Below, piece after piece: positions 39,661-50,232 of a stretch of 64,000 nucleotides of DNA. The position numbers were made by a program, and so were the translations under genes. This DNA is from an uncultured Bacteroidales bacterium. Lineage in GTDB: Bacteria; Bacteroidota; Bacteroidia; Bacteroidales; Paludibacteraceae. The stretch's first letter is position 1; every line of letters begins with the position of its first letter. Where the stretch lies: NCBI GenBank assembly GCA_900319105.1, contig ONND01000002.1:1-64000 (forward strand). Direction: 5' to 3'. The notes beneath the pieces were generated by a model. That model saw only the letters and a program-made list of their open reading frames with translations, ran no database searches and was not told the DNA's origin.

Positions 39661-40452
39661 ATGAATAAGATCCTTCGAAAAATCTTTGCGTTGACGCTGC
39701 TGTCCCTGTTGGCGGTAGGCTGTGTTACGCAAAAACAGATGACGTACTTATCCAATGCGCGTCCGGAGTCAGCGGACTCTATCAATGCCTCCTTTGTTCC
39801 TCAATCGGAGATGGTGATTCGTCCCGGCGATGCGCTGACGATTTTTGTGTCGGCGCTGGATCAGGAGGCAGTGACGCCGTTTAACCTGCCGATGGTAGTC
39901 TATGCCCGTCCCGGTGAGCAGCAGATATCAACCACGCCGTCGTTGCAGTACTATATTGTGGACGAAGAGGGCAACATCGATTTTCCGGTCTTGGGAAAGT
40001 TGCACATCGCGGGAATGCGCCGCAACGAGGTAGAGACTTTCATGAAGAAACAGTTGGAGCCGCAGGTGCTCAATCCGCTGGTGCATGTGAACCTGATAAA
40101 CGCAAAAGTATCGGTTATGGGCGAGGTGGCGAAGCCGGGTCAAGTGCCGTTGACGAGCGGTCGCATGACGATATTGGAGGCATTGGCTGCCGCCGGGGAT
40201 CTGACGCCTTACGGCCGTCGTGACAATGTGCTGCTGACGCGTGAAGTGGATGGTAAGATCGAGATCGCGCGCCTCAACCTGCGCAGCACGGATCTTTTCA
40301 CATCGCCGTATTTCTACGTGCAGCAGAACGATGTTATTTATGTGTCGCCGAACAAAGTGCGTGTGGTGGCCAGTACCAACTCGGGTTTATGGTTGAGTGT
40401 TGTTTCCACGGCGCTGAGTGCAGCTACCGTGATTATAACCGTAGTAAAATAA
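39661..40452 (+). CDS. Polysaccharide export lipoprotein (Wza-like)
   Basis: Lipoprotein signal MNKILRKIFALTLLSLLAVG ending in Cys21. A Poly_export (SLBB-type) region follows: MVIRPGDALTIFVSALDQEA, YYIVDEEGNIDFPVLGKLHI, the SLBB strand VSVMGEVAKPGQVPLTSGRM + TILEALAAAGDLTPYGRRDN. A C-terminal hydrophobic segment (LWLSVVSTALSAATVIITVV) crosses the outer membrane. It forms the export channel for capsule or exopolysaccharide and is paired with the Wzc-like kinase downstream. Confidence 0.93.
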   Translation: MNKILRKIFALTLLSLLAVGCVTQKQMTYLSNARPESADSINASFVPQSEMVIRPGDALTIFVSALDQEAVTPFNLPMVVYARPGEQQISTTPSLQYYIVDEEGNIDFPVLGKLHIAGMRRNEVETFMKKQLEPQVLNPLVHVNLINAKVSVMGEVAKPGQVPLTSGRMTILEALAAAGDLTPYGRRDNVLLTREVDGKIEIARLNLRSTDLFTSPYFYVQQNDVIYVSPNKVRVVASTNSGLWLSVVSTALSAATVIITVVK

Positions 40453-42738
40453 ATGGGTATGGAGCAGAGAAATAATCAAGAGATAGATATACGCAAGGTG
40501 GTACGAATCGTCCTGGAGCACTGGTGGTGGTTCGCTATCGGTATGGTGCTCTTTGTGGCACTGGGTTTGCTGCATTATTTCCGTACGCCGGAGCAGTGGA
40601 CGACGGACGCGAGTGTGGTACTGCGTCTGGAAGAGATGTCGGGAAACAAACTGGACCCGTTAGCCATGCTCGGTATGTCCGACAATTCGGCTACGGACGA
40701 TGAAGTGGTGGTGATGTCCTCGCGCGGACTGATGGCGCAAGCGTTGGAAGCGCAGGGTTTGTACGAGACTTCTTATGTCAGGAAAGGTCTGCGCTGGCAG
40801 GAGGAGTTCCGCGCACACGCGTTCTCTATCGAGTGCATTGAACTCACCCGTAAGGCGAAGAATGCAACCTTTTTCGTAACGGTAAAGCCGACGCGGTCGG
40901 GGTATAAAGTGAAGACGCAGATGGGACGATGGAGAAGATCCACGACGCGCGTGAAGACTCTGGATGAACCGATTCAGACTATAGTGGGTACGCTTCGCCT
41001 GCACCCGAACCGGGAGCTGAGTCGTGACTCCGTTTACCGTGCACAAAGGATGCTTCCGGAATTGAAAGTGGCGGAGTACTGCCGGATGGTGAAGATTACG
41101 CAGCATAAAAAAGAATCGAACATCATCAATATGGTGATCACTTCTGCGGTGCCCGAACGCGACAAAGCGCTGCTGAACCAGTTGATCGAGCAATACAACC
41201 TCAATGCGATTGTGGATCGGAATATGATTGCATCCAATACCGCTACGTTCATCAACGAGCGAATGAATAAGATCGAATCGGAGTTGATTGAATCGGAGAA
41301 GACCGTCGCCTCCTACAAGAAACAGAATAACATAGCGGATATCGAAACGCAGGCACGCATTCTTTTGGAGAAGAATAGCGCAGAGCAGAATGCTATCTTG
41401 GGCATCGAGACACAACTCAGTTTGGTGGATTATGTGGATGCTTTCCTTCGCGACGAATCCAAACGCAACAGCCTAATCCCGTCCAATATAGGTATCACGG
41501 ACGCATCGCTGGGATCCGGCTTGGCGCAGTATAACGCCATCCTGCTGCAAAAAATGCGTATCCAACGCACAGCGACGGAGACGAACCCGGTGATTGAGCA
41601 GATGGATTCGCAGTTGGCTACGATGCGCCAGAATATCATGGCGACCATCAGTTCCGTACGCGAGAGTTTGCAGATCCGCTTGGCGAGTCTGCAAGCGCAG
41701 GATAGTAAATACAATCGCCAACTCAAAGAGGCGCCGGAACTCGAGCGCGAGTATGTGCGCGTCGTACGCGATCAAAAGATAAAAGAGCAACTCTACCTCT
41801 TCCTGTATGAGAAACGCGAAGAGAACGCACTGATGCTTGCGGCTACCTCAATGCCGGCAAAAATCGTCAATGTGCCGCAACGTGATGCCGAAAGCCGCCG
41901 GCCGAAACTGAAATATGTCGTCGTACTGAGCGGTCTGGCAGGAGTGGTGATCCCGGCGATTATTCTGTACCTGCTCATCCTTTTCAATGACAAGATAGAT
42001 GACGAGAAGGAGTTCGAGCGCCGTATCAAGGCGCCGCTGTTAGGGCAACTGGTGGAGAACTCCCGCCACGCGAGAATAGCAATCCGCGAAGGCGAATCGA
42101 CCGTCTCGGCGGAACTGTTCCGGTTGATACGAACCAACTTACGCTTCGTACTGCCGGTAGATGTCCAATCGCCGGTAGTGCTGGTGAGCTCGTGCATCAA
42201 CGGCGAAGGCAAATCGTACGTGTCGAGTAATACGGCGCTGTCACTGGCAATGCTTGGTAAGAAAGTAGCATTGGTGGGTCTGGATATCCGCAAACCGATG
42301 TTGGCCGACTATTTCCAGTTGCCAAGTCGCGGTTGCCTGACGGCTTATCTGTCGGAATCGGATGTGAAGGTAGATGATATCATCATCCCGAGCGGCGAAC
42401 ATGAGAATCTGGATGTGATCCCTTGCGGAGCGATCCCGCCGAACCCGTCGGAACTGCTGCAGACTACGCGTCTGGACGAATTGTTCATGGAATTGCGTAA
42501 ACGCTATGACTATATCATCGTCGATACGGCACCTGTTGCGTTAGTGAGCGATACCTACCTGCTGGATCGTATAGCAGACCTGACTATTTTCGTTTGCCGA
42601 TATAAATACACGCCGTCGGAGATGGTGGATTATATCAACCGGATCATCGAGCAAAAAAGAATGCATAATATCGCTTGCGTGCTGAATGGCGTGAAAGGTG
42701 CCCGCGCAGGATACGGATACGGAGGACAACAACAATGA
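40453..42738 (+). CDS. Wzc-like chain-length regulator and tyrosine autokinase
   Basis: 761 residues. Wzz-type domain with membrane helices near 27-45 and 500-520, long periplasmic coiled coils between (NERMNKIESELIESEKTVAS), and a C-terminal BY-kinase: Walker A VSSCINGEGKSYVSSNTALS, Walker A' VALVGLDIRKPMLADYF, Walker B YDYIIVDTAPVALVSD. The tail AGYGYGGQQQ is a short Tyr cluster for autophosphorylation. It controls polymer length and export with the Wza-like protein. Its TGA overlaps the topB start (ATGA). No glycosyltransferase genes follow, so the polymer genes are elsewhere. Confidence 0.93.
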   Translation: MGMEQRNNQEIDIRKVVRIVLEHWWWFAIGMVLFVALGLLHYFRTPEQWTTDASVVLRLEEMSGNKLDPLAMLGMSDNSATDDEVVVMSSRGLMAQALEAQGLYETSYVRKGLRWQEEFRAHAFSIECIELTRKAKNATFFVTVKPTRSGYKVKTQMGRWRRSTTRVKTLDEPIQTIVGTLRLHPNRELSRDSVYRAQRMLPELKVAEYCRMVKITQHKKESNIINMVITSAVPERDKALLNQLIEQYNLNAIVDRNMIASNTATFINERMNKIESELIESEKTVASYKKQNNIADIETQARILLEKNSAEQNAILGIETQLSLVDYVDAFLRDESKRNSLIPSNIGITDASLGSGLAQYNAILLQKMRIQRTATETNPVIEQMDSQLATMRQNIMATISSVRESLQIRLASLQAQDSKYNRQLKEAPELEREYVRVVRDQKIKEQLYLFLYEKREENALMLAATSMPAKIVNVPQRDAESRRPKLKYVVVLSGLAGVVIPAIILYLLILFNDKIDDEKEFERRIKAPLLGQLVENSRHARIAIREGESTVSAELFRLIRTNLRFVLPVDVQSPVVLVSSCINGEGKSYVSSNTALSLAMLGKKVALVGLDIRKPMLADYFQLPSRGCLTAYLSESDVKVDDIIIPSGEHENLDVIPCGAIPPNPSELLQTTRLDELFMELRKRYDYIIVDTAPVALVSDTYLLDRIADLTIFVCRYKYTPSEMVDYINRIIEQKRMHNIACVLNGVKGARAGYGYGGQQQ

Positions 42739-44675
42739 TCGTTTGTGTAGCAGAGAAACCATCGGTGGGTGAATATATCGCCCGTGTGCTGGGTGCCAAC
42801 CAGCGCAAGAACGGCTATTTCGAAGGCAACGGGTACCAAGTGACCTGGACCTTCGGACATCTCTGCGCGCTATTGGACCCGCAGGAATATACGGATCAGT
42901 GGAAGAGTTGGAACCTGAGTTCGCTGCCGATGATCCCTGCGCGTTTCTCAATTAAGGTATCCGGAGACGAAGGGGTACACAAGCAGTTCAATGTTATTAA
43001 GAGTCTGATTAACCAGGCGGACGAGGTGATTAACTGCGGTGATGCCGGCCAGGAGGGAGAACTCATCCAGCGCTGGGTCTATCAGCAGGCAGGCTGCAAA
43101 TGTCCGGTGAAGCGTCTGTGGGTCAGTTCGCTGACGGAAGAGGCGATACGCGAAGGGTTTGCGGAACTCAAAGATCAATCGGAGTACCAACATCTGTATG
43201 AAGCGGGAATGATGCGTGCGATAGGCGATTGGCTGCTCGGCATGAACGCTACGCGCGCATATACTATAAGGTACGCGCGCGGGACAGGAAAAGATCGTCA
43301 GGTGCTCTCCGTCGGACGCGTCCAGACACCGACACTGGCACTGGTCGTTAAACGCCAGGCGGAGATAGAGAACTTCGTGCCGAAGACCTATTGGGAACTG
43401 AAAACGAACTACCGCGATACCCTGTTCAGCGCACAAATTCCGGTAGAAGAGGGCGAATATGCCATTACGTCGGAAGAGCAAGGACAGGCTTTGGTGGACA
43501 GCATCAAGGATGAACCGCTGGTAATCACTTCCGTCGAGAAAAAGAAAGGTCTCGAGTACGCACCGAAACTATATGACCTGACATCCCTGCAGGTCGATTG
43601 CAATAAGAAATATTCGTTCTCTGCCGAGCAGACACTTCAGCTCATTCAGTCCCTCTACGAGAAACGCGTGACAACCTATCCGCGTGTGGATACTACCTAT
43701 CTGAGCGATGATATCTATCCTAAGATCCCCGCTACGCTGAATGGTATCAAGGATCATTACCCGCAGGCAGCGCCGCTTATTGGCACGAAGCTGCCGAAGT
43801 CCAAGAGAGTCTTCGATAACAAGAAAGTGACCGATCACCATGCCATCATCCCGACCGGACAGCGGCCGGAAGGACTGACGGCGGATGAGAAGAAAGTATT
43901 CGACCTCGTGGCGCTGCATTTCATTGCGGCGTTCTATCCGGAATGTGAGGTAAGCAACACAACGGTGCTCGCAAAAGCCGGAGAGATGGACTTCAAAGTA
44001 ACCGGCCGAGAGGTGATCAAACCGGGCTGGAGAGCCGTATTCGAAAAAGGGCAAGGGGACAATGCGCAAAGCACAAAGGAGAATTCCGATGATGCCGAGA
44101 ACTCCGATAATTCGGAGGAAAACAAGACCTTGCCGTCGTTTACGAAAGGTGAATCCGGACCTCACGAACCGGTATTGAAGGAAAAAACAACCACTCCTCC
44201 GAAATACTATACCGAAGCGACCTTGTTGCGCGCCATGGAAACGGCGGGTAAGACCGTGGAGGACGAGGAACTGCGTGACGCCATGAAGGAGAACGGAATC
44301 GGTCGTCCTTCTACCCGCGCTGCCATCATCGAGAAACTATATCAGCGCAAGTATATCGTCAAACAAGGCAAATCGCTTCGTGCCACCGATACCGGTATCA
44401 ACCTCATTCATTTGATCATCTCCCCGCTGCTGAAATCGGCGGAGTTAACCGGCCTATGGGAGAAAAAACTGCGCGAGATAGAGCGCGGGGAGTATAAGGC
44501 GCAGGATTTTCTGGTAGAACTCAAAGAGATGACGTCCGGCGTAGTTCGGGATGTCAAATCAAACAAAGCCGGTATGCTTTGTCCTGTCTGCCGTCAGGGA
44601 CTCATCATTCGTGGTAATACACGATACGGATGTTCTAGATGGCGGGAAGGATGTACATATGCGGAGCCATTTTAA
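42735..44675 (+). CDS. topB: DNA topoisomerase III-like
   Basis: The start at 42735 (MIVCVAEKPSVGEYIARVLG) overlaps the kinase stop as ATGA. It has the TOPRIM domain (EVINCGDAGQEGELIQRWVY), then the type IA core with the catalytic Tyr in VTTYPRVDTTYLSDDIYPKI and GIGRPSTRAAIIEKLYQRKY, and one C-terminal zinc-finger-like CPVCRQGLIIRGNTRYGCSR. A repeat-derived acidic insert (KGQGDNAQSTKENSDDAENS) lies near residue 438. It relaxes or decatenates single-stranded DNA regions. Length 646 residues. Confidence 0.93.
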   Translation: MIVCVAEKPSVGEYIARVLGANQRKNGYFEGNGYQVTWTFGHLCALLDPQEYTDQWKSWNLSSLPMIPARFSIKVSGDEGVHKQFNVIKSLINQADEVINCGDAGQEGELIQRWVYQQAGCKCPVKRLWVSSLTEEAIREGFAELKDQSEYQHLYEAGMMRAIGDWLLGMNATRAYTIRYARGTGKDRQVLSVGRVQTPTLALVVKRQAEIENFVPKTYWELKTNYRDTLFSAQIPVEEGEYAITSEEQGQALVDSIKDEPLVITSVEKKKGLEYAPKLYDLTSLQVDCNKKYSFSAEQTLQLIQSLYEKRVTTYPRVDTTYLSDDIYPKIPATLNGIKDHYPQAAPLIGTKLPKSKRVFDNKKVTDHHAIIPTGQRPEGLTADEKKVFDLVALHFIAAFYPECEVSNTTVLAKAGEMDFKVTGREVIKPGWRAVFEKGQGDNAQSTKENSDDAENSDNSEENKTLPSFTKGESGPHEPVLKEKTTTPPKYYTEATLLRAMETAGKTVEDEELRDAMKENGIGRPSTRAAIIEKLYQRKYIVKQGKSLRATDTGINLIHLIISPLLKSAELTGLWEKKLREIERGEYKAQDFLVELKEMTSGVVRDVKSNKAGMLCPVCRQGLIIRGNTRYGCSRWREGCTYAEPF

Positions 44676-44769
44676 GAAAAACATTCTTTTTGTTAACTCA
44701 ACTTAGCAAAAAAATGAAAATGTGTATTATTTCCGTCAATTTTTCCACAAAAGATTGACGTTTTTTGTG

Positions 44770-44777
44770 TACTTTTG
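44770..44777 (+). promoter_or_regulatory. -7 element of the SusC operon
   Basis: TACTTTTG followed by CAG, about 85 bases before the ATG. No good TTG lies 20 bases upstream (the region is TTTTTCCACAAAA), so the promoter may need an activator. The rest of the 44676-44861 gap shows nothing more than A/T-rich sequence. Confidence 0.6.
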
Positions 44778-44861
44778 CAGCCGATTTTATCGCGTATATG
44801 CGTAATAATAAGGAAAAATAATAACCAAATCAATTAATATCAACACAAACAAATTCTCTTT

Positions 44862-47800
44862 ATGAAACTGAATTCCAGTTTATTCCGTACCATGATGCTA
44901 TCGGCTCTGCTGTTTGTCGGCTTGGCTGCTGAGGCTCGTGTGATTAGCGGAACAGTTAAGGATCCGACAGGCGAGACCATTATCTCGGCTTCGGTGGTAG
45001 TGAAGGGTACAACGATCGGTACGGTTACTGATTTCGACGGTAACTATACGATTGATGTTCCGGATGACGCTAAAGTGCTTGTTTTCTCCTACATCGGTAT
45101 GAAGACGCAGGAGTTGAACATCACAGGCGATGTGATGAACGTAGTGCTGTCGGAGAACAGTGAGGTGCTGGACGAAGTGGTGGTAACCGGTTACGGTACG
45201 ACCAAGAAACGTGACCTCGTTACCTCGGTTGCTTCTGTAAGTGCCGACCAGATCAAGGATGTGCCTGTTTCCAGTGCAGCTGAGGCGCTCCAAGGTAAAC
45301 TCTCCGGTGTAAGCGTTGTGACTACCGAGGGTAGCCCTGATGCAGATGTGAAAATCCGTGTCCGCGGCGGTACCTCTCTGACCCAGTCGAGCGACCCGCT
45401 CTACATCGTGGATGGATTCCAGGTAAGCAGTATCTCGGATATCTCGCCGAACGATATCGCTTCCATGGATGTATTGAAAGACGCTGCGGCTACCGCAATC
45501 TACGGTGCTCAGGGTGCGAACGGTGTTATTATCATCACCACCAAGGACGCAAGTGTCGGTGAGGAGGATAAATTCCAAATCCATTTTGACTATACCGGTT
45601 ATATTGGTTGGAAAGAGATGGCGAAGAAATACAAAATGTTGGATGTGGATGATTTCGTGCTGATGCAGTATGAGTACGCTCACTTCAAAACAAATGGCAA
45701 TAAGGATAATATCCCGTCCAATTACAACCAGTATTTCGACCCGCGCTATGCTAAAACGCAAGACAAGACGCAGGTGATGACAATTCCCGAAATCCAGGAT
45801 TATTGGCATACCCAGAAAGTGACGGATTGGCAGGATGAGACCTTCGGCCGCCGCGGTTTGAATAGCAATCATAGTTTCACACTCAGCGGTGGTAACAAGT
45901 TGGCTACCTTCTCGCTTTCTTATTCCCGTATTGACGACAAGGGTATCATGTACGGCTCGGATTATGACCGTAACAACCTGTCCTTCAAGTCGAAGTTCAA
46001 ACCCTTGAAAGACCTCACCATCAGCTTCACGGCGCGTTATTCCAATACCGTGGTATGGGGCGCAGGTACCAATACGGCACAGGATGCCGGTTCGAAGACC
46101 GAGAGCCGCGTTCGTAACGCCATCGCTTATTCGCCCATCGAGTTGTTCGCGAAGGATAATGTGGCTGGTTTGGATGATTATGAATCTTTCGGTTCGCTCT
46201 ATGACCCGATCACCACAATCGATCATAACTATCGTAAGAAAACAGATAATAAATATACCTTCCAGGGTTATATCAGTTATAAGTTCGCCAAATGGTTCAC
46301 CATCAAGGCGGAGTTAGGCTACGAAGGACGCGACCAGAGTCAGGATCGTTACTATGGCCCGACGACGTATTACTCGCGTGCCGGTGACGGTTATACATAT
46401 GCAGGTGGAGTAGGCTTCGGTCATACCGTTTGCACGGATGAGAAATCCAGCCGTTTCAAAAATACCAACACGTTTGAGTTCAAGCGCAATTGGAATAACA
46501 ACCACGACCTCAATATCTTGGTTGGTCAGGAGTTGCAGATCATGAAGGGCGAACTCCGTACGACCAACGGTTTTGGCTTCGATCCTTCGCTGACGGGCGA
46601 CAAGGTATTCAACTATATCGGTTCGGCTAAGGCATACACCGCTAAGTCGTATGTCAACCCGACGGATAACATGTTGTCTTTCTTCCTCCGTGCGAACTAT
46701 ATCCTGTTCAACCGCTACTATATCACCGGTACCTTCCGTGCGGATGCTTCGACGCGTTTTACAAAGGGTAACCAGTGGGGCTTCTTCCCCTCTGCTGCTA
46801 TCGCTTGGCGTATCATCGACGAGTCTTGGATGGAGCCGGCTCAGGACGTGATGTCTAACTTCAAACTCCGTGTATCTTATGGCTCGGTTGGTAACAATAA
46901 TGTCGATCTGGGTTACCTCCGTCCGGAGTATCTGCCATCGCCGATTGCCTATAGCGGCTTGTTTGATACCAAGTTGGCAGATGGTGGATCCGATGTTATT
47001 GCTGCGAACAGCAAGCTCAAATGGGAGACTACCATCACCCGTGATCTCGGTCTCGACCTCGGTTTCTTCAACGAGCGTTTGACCGCTACTGTGGATCTCT
47101 ATTGGAATAGCACGAAGGACCTGATCCTCAAGTATGCGTTGGGTGGCTTGGGCGGTTATAACTTCCAGTACCGCAATATCGGTTCTACCGATAACAAGGG
47201 TGTTGAGTTCTCCGTAACCGGTGTTGTTCTCGACAAGCGTTCGAAAGAATTGAGCTATGGCTTGACGCTGAATGCCAATATCTCGCACAACGTGAACAAG
47301 GTTAAGAACCTCGGTGGAATGGAGGAATATCTGGTTTCATCGCAGTGCTTCTCCTCGAACTATAACAACACGGACTATGAGTTCAAACTTCGTCCGGGCG
47401 ACAAGGTAGGTAATATCTGGGGTTATCAGACGGCAGGCTATTATACGCCGGAAGACTTCGCTTCGTTCCAACCGAGCAATAACCGTTGGTACGATGCAAA
47501 CGGCAAGGCTGTCAGCACGATCCTCGGCGAGGCTCGCCCGGGTATGGTGAAGATCGTGGACCAGAACGGTGACGGTAAGATCAACGACGCGGACCGCATG
47601 ATCTTGGGTAATACCCAGGCGGTGGTACAAGGCGGTTTTGGTCTGACCTTCAATATCGGCGGTGACGCTTGGGGTAAATTCGATGTTAGTACCCAGTTCA
47701 CCTATAGCATCGGTAACAAGGTGCTCAACCTCTCGGCGCTGGACTACGGAACGATCTTCGACAAATCGAAACTGCGTAACAACACCGCTGACGTAGCGTA

Positions 47801-48242
47801 CGGTTCCCGTTATACGCTCTTCAATGCCGATGGTACGTTTATTCCGGATGGCTTCTCAGCGGACGCTTCCGGTCGTATTTCGGGCGCGCAGTATGATATG
47901 ATGGCTGCGGCTATCAATAGCCATAACTCCAATGCGAAGACCGCTAACCCGATCAGTACCAATATCGCACTCACGGATAAATATGTAGAGGATGGTTCCT
48001 ACCTGCGTATGTCGTCCCTGACGGTCGGTTACTCGCTCCCGGATCGCTGGCTCAAGAAAGCGTATATCCAGAAGCTGCGTATCTTCTTCTCGGGTTCGAA
48101 CCTCTTCTGCGCAACCAAGTATAGCGGCGCAGACCCGGAAGTGGACACCCGCTCGAAGATCAACCCGCTGGCTACCGGTGTGGACTTCTCCGCATTCCCC
48201 AAGAGCCGCGCGTTTAACTTCGGTATGAACTTGTCGTTCTAA
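44862..48242 (+). CDS. SusC/RagA-type TonB-dependent outer-membrane transporter
   Basis: 1126 residues. Signal peptide, then a carboxypeptidase-regulatory-like domain (ISGTVKDPTGETIISASVVV), a TonB-box-like region (LDEVVVTGYGTTKKRDLVTS), plug domain (AEALQGKLSGVSVVTTEGSP, LYIVDGFQVSSISDISPNDI) and a barrel ending in FPKSRAFNFGMNLSF. It imports oligosaccharides captured by its SusD partner. The pectin-degrading enzymes downstream suggest oligogalacturonides as cargo. Codon use looks more biased than in the defence genes, which suggests high expression. Confidence 0.97.
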   Translation: MKLNSSLFRTMMLSALLFVGLAAEARVISGTVKDPTGETIISASVVVKGTTIGTVTDFDGNYTIDVPDDAKVLVFSYIGMKTQELNITGDVMNVVLSENSEVLDEVVVTGYGTTKKRDLVTSVASVSADQIKDVPVSSAAEALQGKLSGVSVVTTEGSPDADVKIRVRGGTSLTQSSDPLYIVDGFQVSSISDISPNDIASMDVLKDAAATAIYGAQGANGVIIITTKDASVGEEDKFQIHFDYTGYIGWKEMAKKYKMLDVDDFVLMQYEYAHFKTNGNKDNIPSNYNQYFDPRYAKTQDKTQVMTIPEIQDYWHTQKVTDWQDETFGRRGLNSNHSFTLSGGNKLATFSLSYSRIDDKGIMYGSDYDRNNLSFKSKFKPLKDLTISFTARYSNTVVWGAGTNTAQDAGSKTESRVRNAIAYSPIELFAKDNVAGLDDYESFGSLYDPITTIDHNYRKKTDNKYTFQGYISYKFAKWFTIKAELGYEGRDQSQDRYYGPTTYYSRAGDGYTYAGGVGFGHTVCTDEKSSRFKNTNTFEFKRNWNNNHDLNILVGQELQIMKGELRTTNGFGFDPSLTGDKVFNYIGSAKAYTAKSYVNPTDNMLSFFLRANYILFNRYYITGTFRADASTRFTKGNQWGFFPSAAIAWRIIDESWMEPAQDVMSNFKLRVSYGSVGNNNVDLGYLRPEYLPSPIAYSGLFDTKLADGGSDVIAANSKLKWETTITRDLGLDLGFFNERLTATVDLYWNSTKDLILKYALGGLGGYNFQYRNIGSTDNKGVEFSVTGVVLDKRSKELSYGLTLNANISHNVNKVKNLGGMEEYLVSSQCFSSNYNNTDYEFKLRPGDKVGNIWGYQTAGYYTPEDFASFQPSNNRWYDANGKAVSTILGEARPGMVKIVDQNGDGKINDADRMILGNTQAVVQGGFGLTFNIGGDAWGKFDVSTQFTYSIGNKVLNLSALDYGTIFDKSKLRNNTADVAYGSRYTLFNADGTFIPDGFSADASGRISGAQYDMMAAAINSHNSNAKTANPISTNIALTDKYVEDGSYLRMSSLTVGYSLPDRWLKKAYIQKLRIFFSGSNLFCATKYSGADPEVDTRSKINPLATGVDFSAFPKSRAFNFGMNLSF

Positions 48243-48279
48243 GAGTAGAAATCACTAATCACGAAAAATTATCAACATT

Positions 48280-50232
48280 ATGAAAGCATATAAGTTTATA
48301 GTAATTGCAGCAGTGGCTGTAGCATTCGCGGGCTGTGATTTCTTCGATTCGAAATCACCCTCGGCTATGGATGCTGCGTCGGTGTTCTCCAATGAGAATT
48401 CGACAGAGCAAGTGATTGCCGGCGTGTACGAGCAGTTCGGTATGGATAAATCCTACCGTAACCGTTTGGCATGTGGCTATATGGGTATGAATACTGATAT
48501 CGAGTATGGTTCCAAGAACTCCGGTCGTGCGGACTGGAATATCTATGCCATGACTCCGACCAGCGGTGACCTCTCCACCGCTAATGGTAAGGATCCTTGG
48601 GGGTACCTCAACTCGGCTATCGAGAAATGTAACAACATCATTGAGGGTATCGAGGAGTTCGGTAATATGGAAAATGCGAAAATGAAATACCTCCTGGGCG
48701 AGGCGTATTTCCTCCGCTCCTTCTGCTACTTTGAGATGGTAAAACTATGGGGTGATGTTCCCGCACGTTTTGTATCGCTTGCAAAGGACCCGAAAGGTCT
48801 TGATATTAAGAAATCCGATCGTACGGATGTCCTCGTTCAGTTGCGTGAAGACCTCAAGAAAGCGGCGGATCTCATGCCGTGGTCCAAGGATTGTCCGGGT
48901 AATGCGAAGAACTCGACTTGCCGTCCGAGCAAAGGTGCCGCTTATGCGCTGCTCGCACGTCTTGATCTGTACTACGCCGGTAAGGGCGTTCGCCCCGCTA
49001 CCTGGCAGAACGGTCCGGAGTTTCTGGTGGACGCTTCGCTTCGTACGGAACTCAATACAGAGGTAATGTGGGCTTGCGCACAAATCCTTAATAATGGAGA
49101 AGAGGCATCTAAGTTCCAGGAAGATGATACGGATGGATCAGGATACGAGCGTATTTTCAAGAAGATCTGCGCCGACGAGACCAACTACTACAACTCTGAG
49201 GTGTTCTGGGAGATCCCGTTCGCAGATGGTTCACGTGGCCAGGTGCTGCAGTATAACTGTACAAAGATGGATAAAGCTGTTGGCGGTTTGAAGCATAACG
49301 TCGGCGGTTCGAGTAACTCGTCCCTGTGTATTGTTCCAACTCTCTATTACGATTTTGAGACGAGCGATGTACGTCGTGACGTGACGATGGCTCGTTACAT
49401 CTGGGTGTATGATAATGGTACGGAGTTCAACAAAGATCCGGAAAAAGTGAAGGCGGCTTTCCCGGAAGTGGATGTGGACAACAACGAGAAATTCCTCTAT
49501 CAGAAGAATGCCAAGATTGGCAGTTGGTACGGCAATAAGTACCGTGTAGAGTGGATGAACCGCGATCGTACCGGAAGTGACGATGGTATTAACTTCCCGA
49601 TTATCCGTTATGCCGACGTACTCTTGATGGCAGCTGAGGCTTCGATCGGTGGTATCGGAGGCAATATGCCGACGAACACCTATGGTATTGACGGTAACGC
49701 ATGTTACAATAAGGTACGTGCACGTGCACACGCGAGCGCTAAGACCCTGAGTGATATCAAGGATATTCAGGAGGAGCGTAAGTTAGAGTTCGCAGGTGAG
49801 TACCTGCGTAAGTTCGACCTGATGCGTTGGGGTATCCTCAAAGAGACCTTGATCCATGCACATGAACGTCTCGTGAACATGGATAGCCATACGGATGAAT
49901 TCTCGGGTCTTCCTGATACCGTTTATATCAAGTATAAATATATTGGCGATGAATTAAGTCTTTCTTCCGGCATTAAGGGTTATGTAGTTGACTCTGTCTA
50001 TGGATATGATAAGAACCAAGTTGGCCCTCCTCCTACCTACGGATCGGGTTGGCTCAAGGGTAACCTGTATCGTGGTGACTCCGGCGCAGAGTTAGCTCCG
50101 GATAACTATATGCTCTTCGACCGCGATTTCCCGGAGCGCCTTAACGGACGCCAGTTCTGGCCAATCTTCTCTGTGAATATAGGTCAGTCGAACGGAACGC
50201 TCTGGAATGACTACGACTATGTCGCTCATTAA
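48280..50232 (+). CDS. SusD/RagB-type surface glycan-binding lipoprotein
   Basis: 650 residues. Lipoprotein signal with Cys19 (FIVIAAVAVAFAGCDFF). SusD pattern: the helical repeat region with YLLGEAYFLRSFCYFEMVKL, TDVLVQLREDLKKAADLMPW, and a C-terminal half with NFPIIRYADVLLMAAEASIG and EERKLEFAGEYLRKFDLMRW. It forms the lid over the SusC channel and binds glycan at the cell surface. It overlaps the pectate lyase gene by 14 bases, which indicates co-translation. Confidence 0.96.
   Translation: MKAYKFIVIAAVAVAFAGCDFFDSKSPSAMDAASVFSNENSTEQVIAGVYEQFGMDKSYRNRLACGYMGMNTDIEYGSKNSGRADWNIYAMTPTSGDLSTANGKDPWGYLNSAIEKCNNIIEGIEEFGNMENAKMKYLLGEAYFLRSFCYFEMVKLWGDVPARFVSLAKDPKGLDIKKSDRTDVLVQLREDLKKAADLMPWSKDCPGNAKNSTCRPSKGAAYALLARLDLYYAGKGVRPATWQNGPEFLVDASLRTELNTEVMWACAQILNNGEEASKFQEDDTDGSGYERIFKKICADETNYYNSEVFWEIPFADGSRGQVLQYNCTKMDKAVGGLKHNVGGSSNSSLCIVPTLYYDFETSDVRRDVTMARYIWVYDNGTEFNKDPEKVKAAFPEVDVDNNEKFLYQKNAKIGSWYGNKYRVEWMNRDRTGSDDGINFPIIRYADVLLMAAEASIGGIGGNMPTNTYGIDGNACYNKVRARAHASAKTLSDIKDIQEERKLEFAGEYLRKFDLMRWGILKETLIHAHERLVNMDSHTDEFSGLPDTVYIKYKYIGDELSLSSGIKGYVVDSVYGYDKNQVGPPPTYGSGWLKGNLYRGDSGAELAPDNYMLFDRDFPERLNGRQFWPIFSVNIGQSNGTLWNDYDYVAH

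Noticed and set aside
44676-44720. Terminator after topB (AAGAAAAACATTCTTTTTG)
   Set aside because: The stem would have only 5 A/T-rich pairs, too weak to call.
44898-46226. Long antisense frame (442 codons) opposite the SusC gene
   Set aside because: The SusC frame is unmistakable; biased codon use in a highly expressed gene often leaves the antisense frame open.
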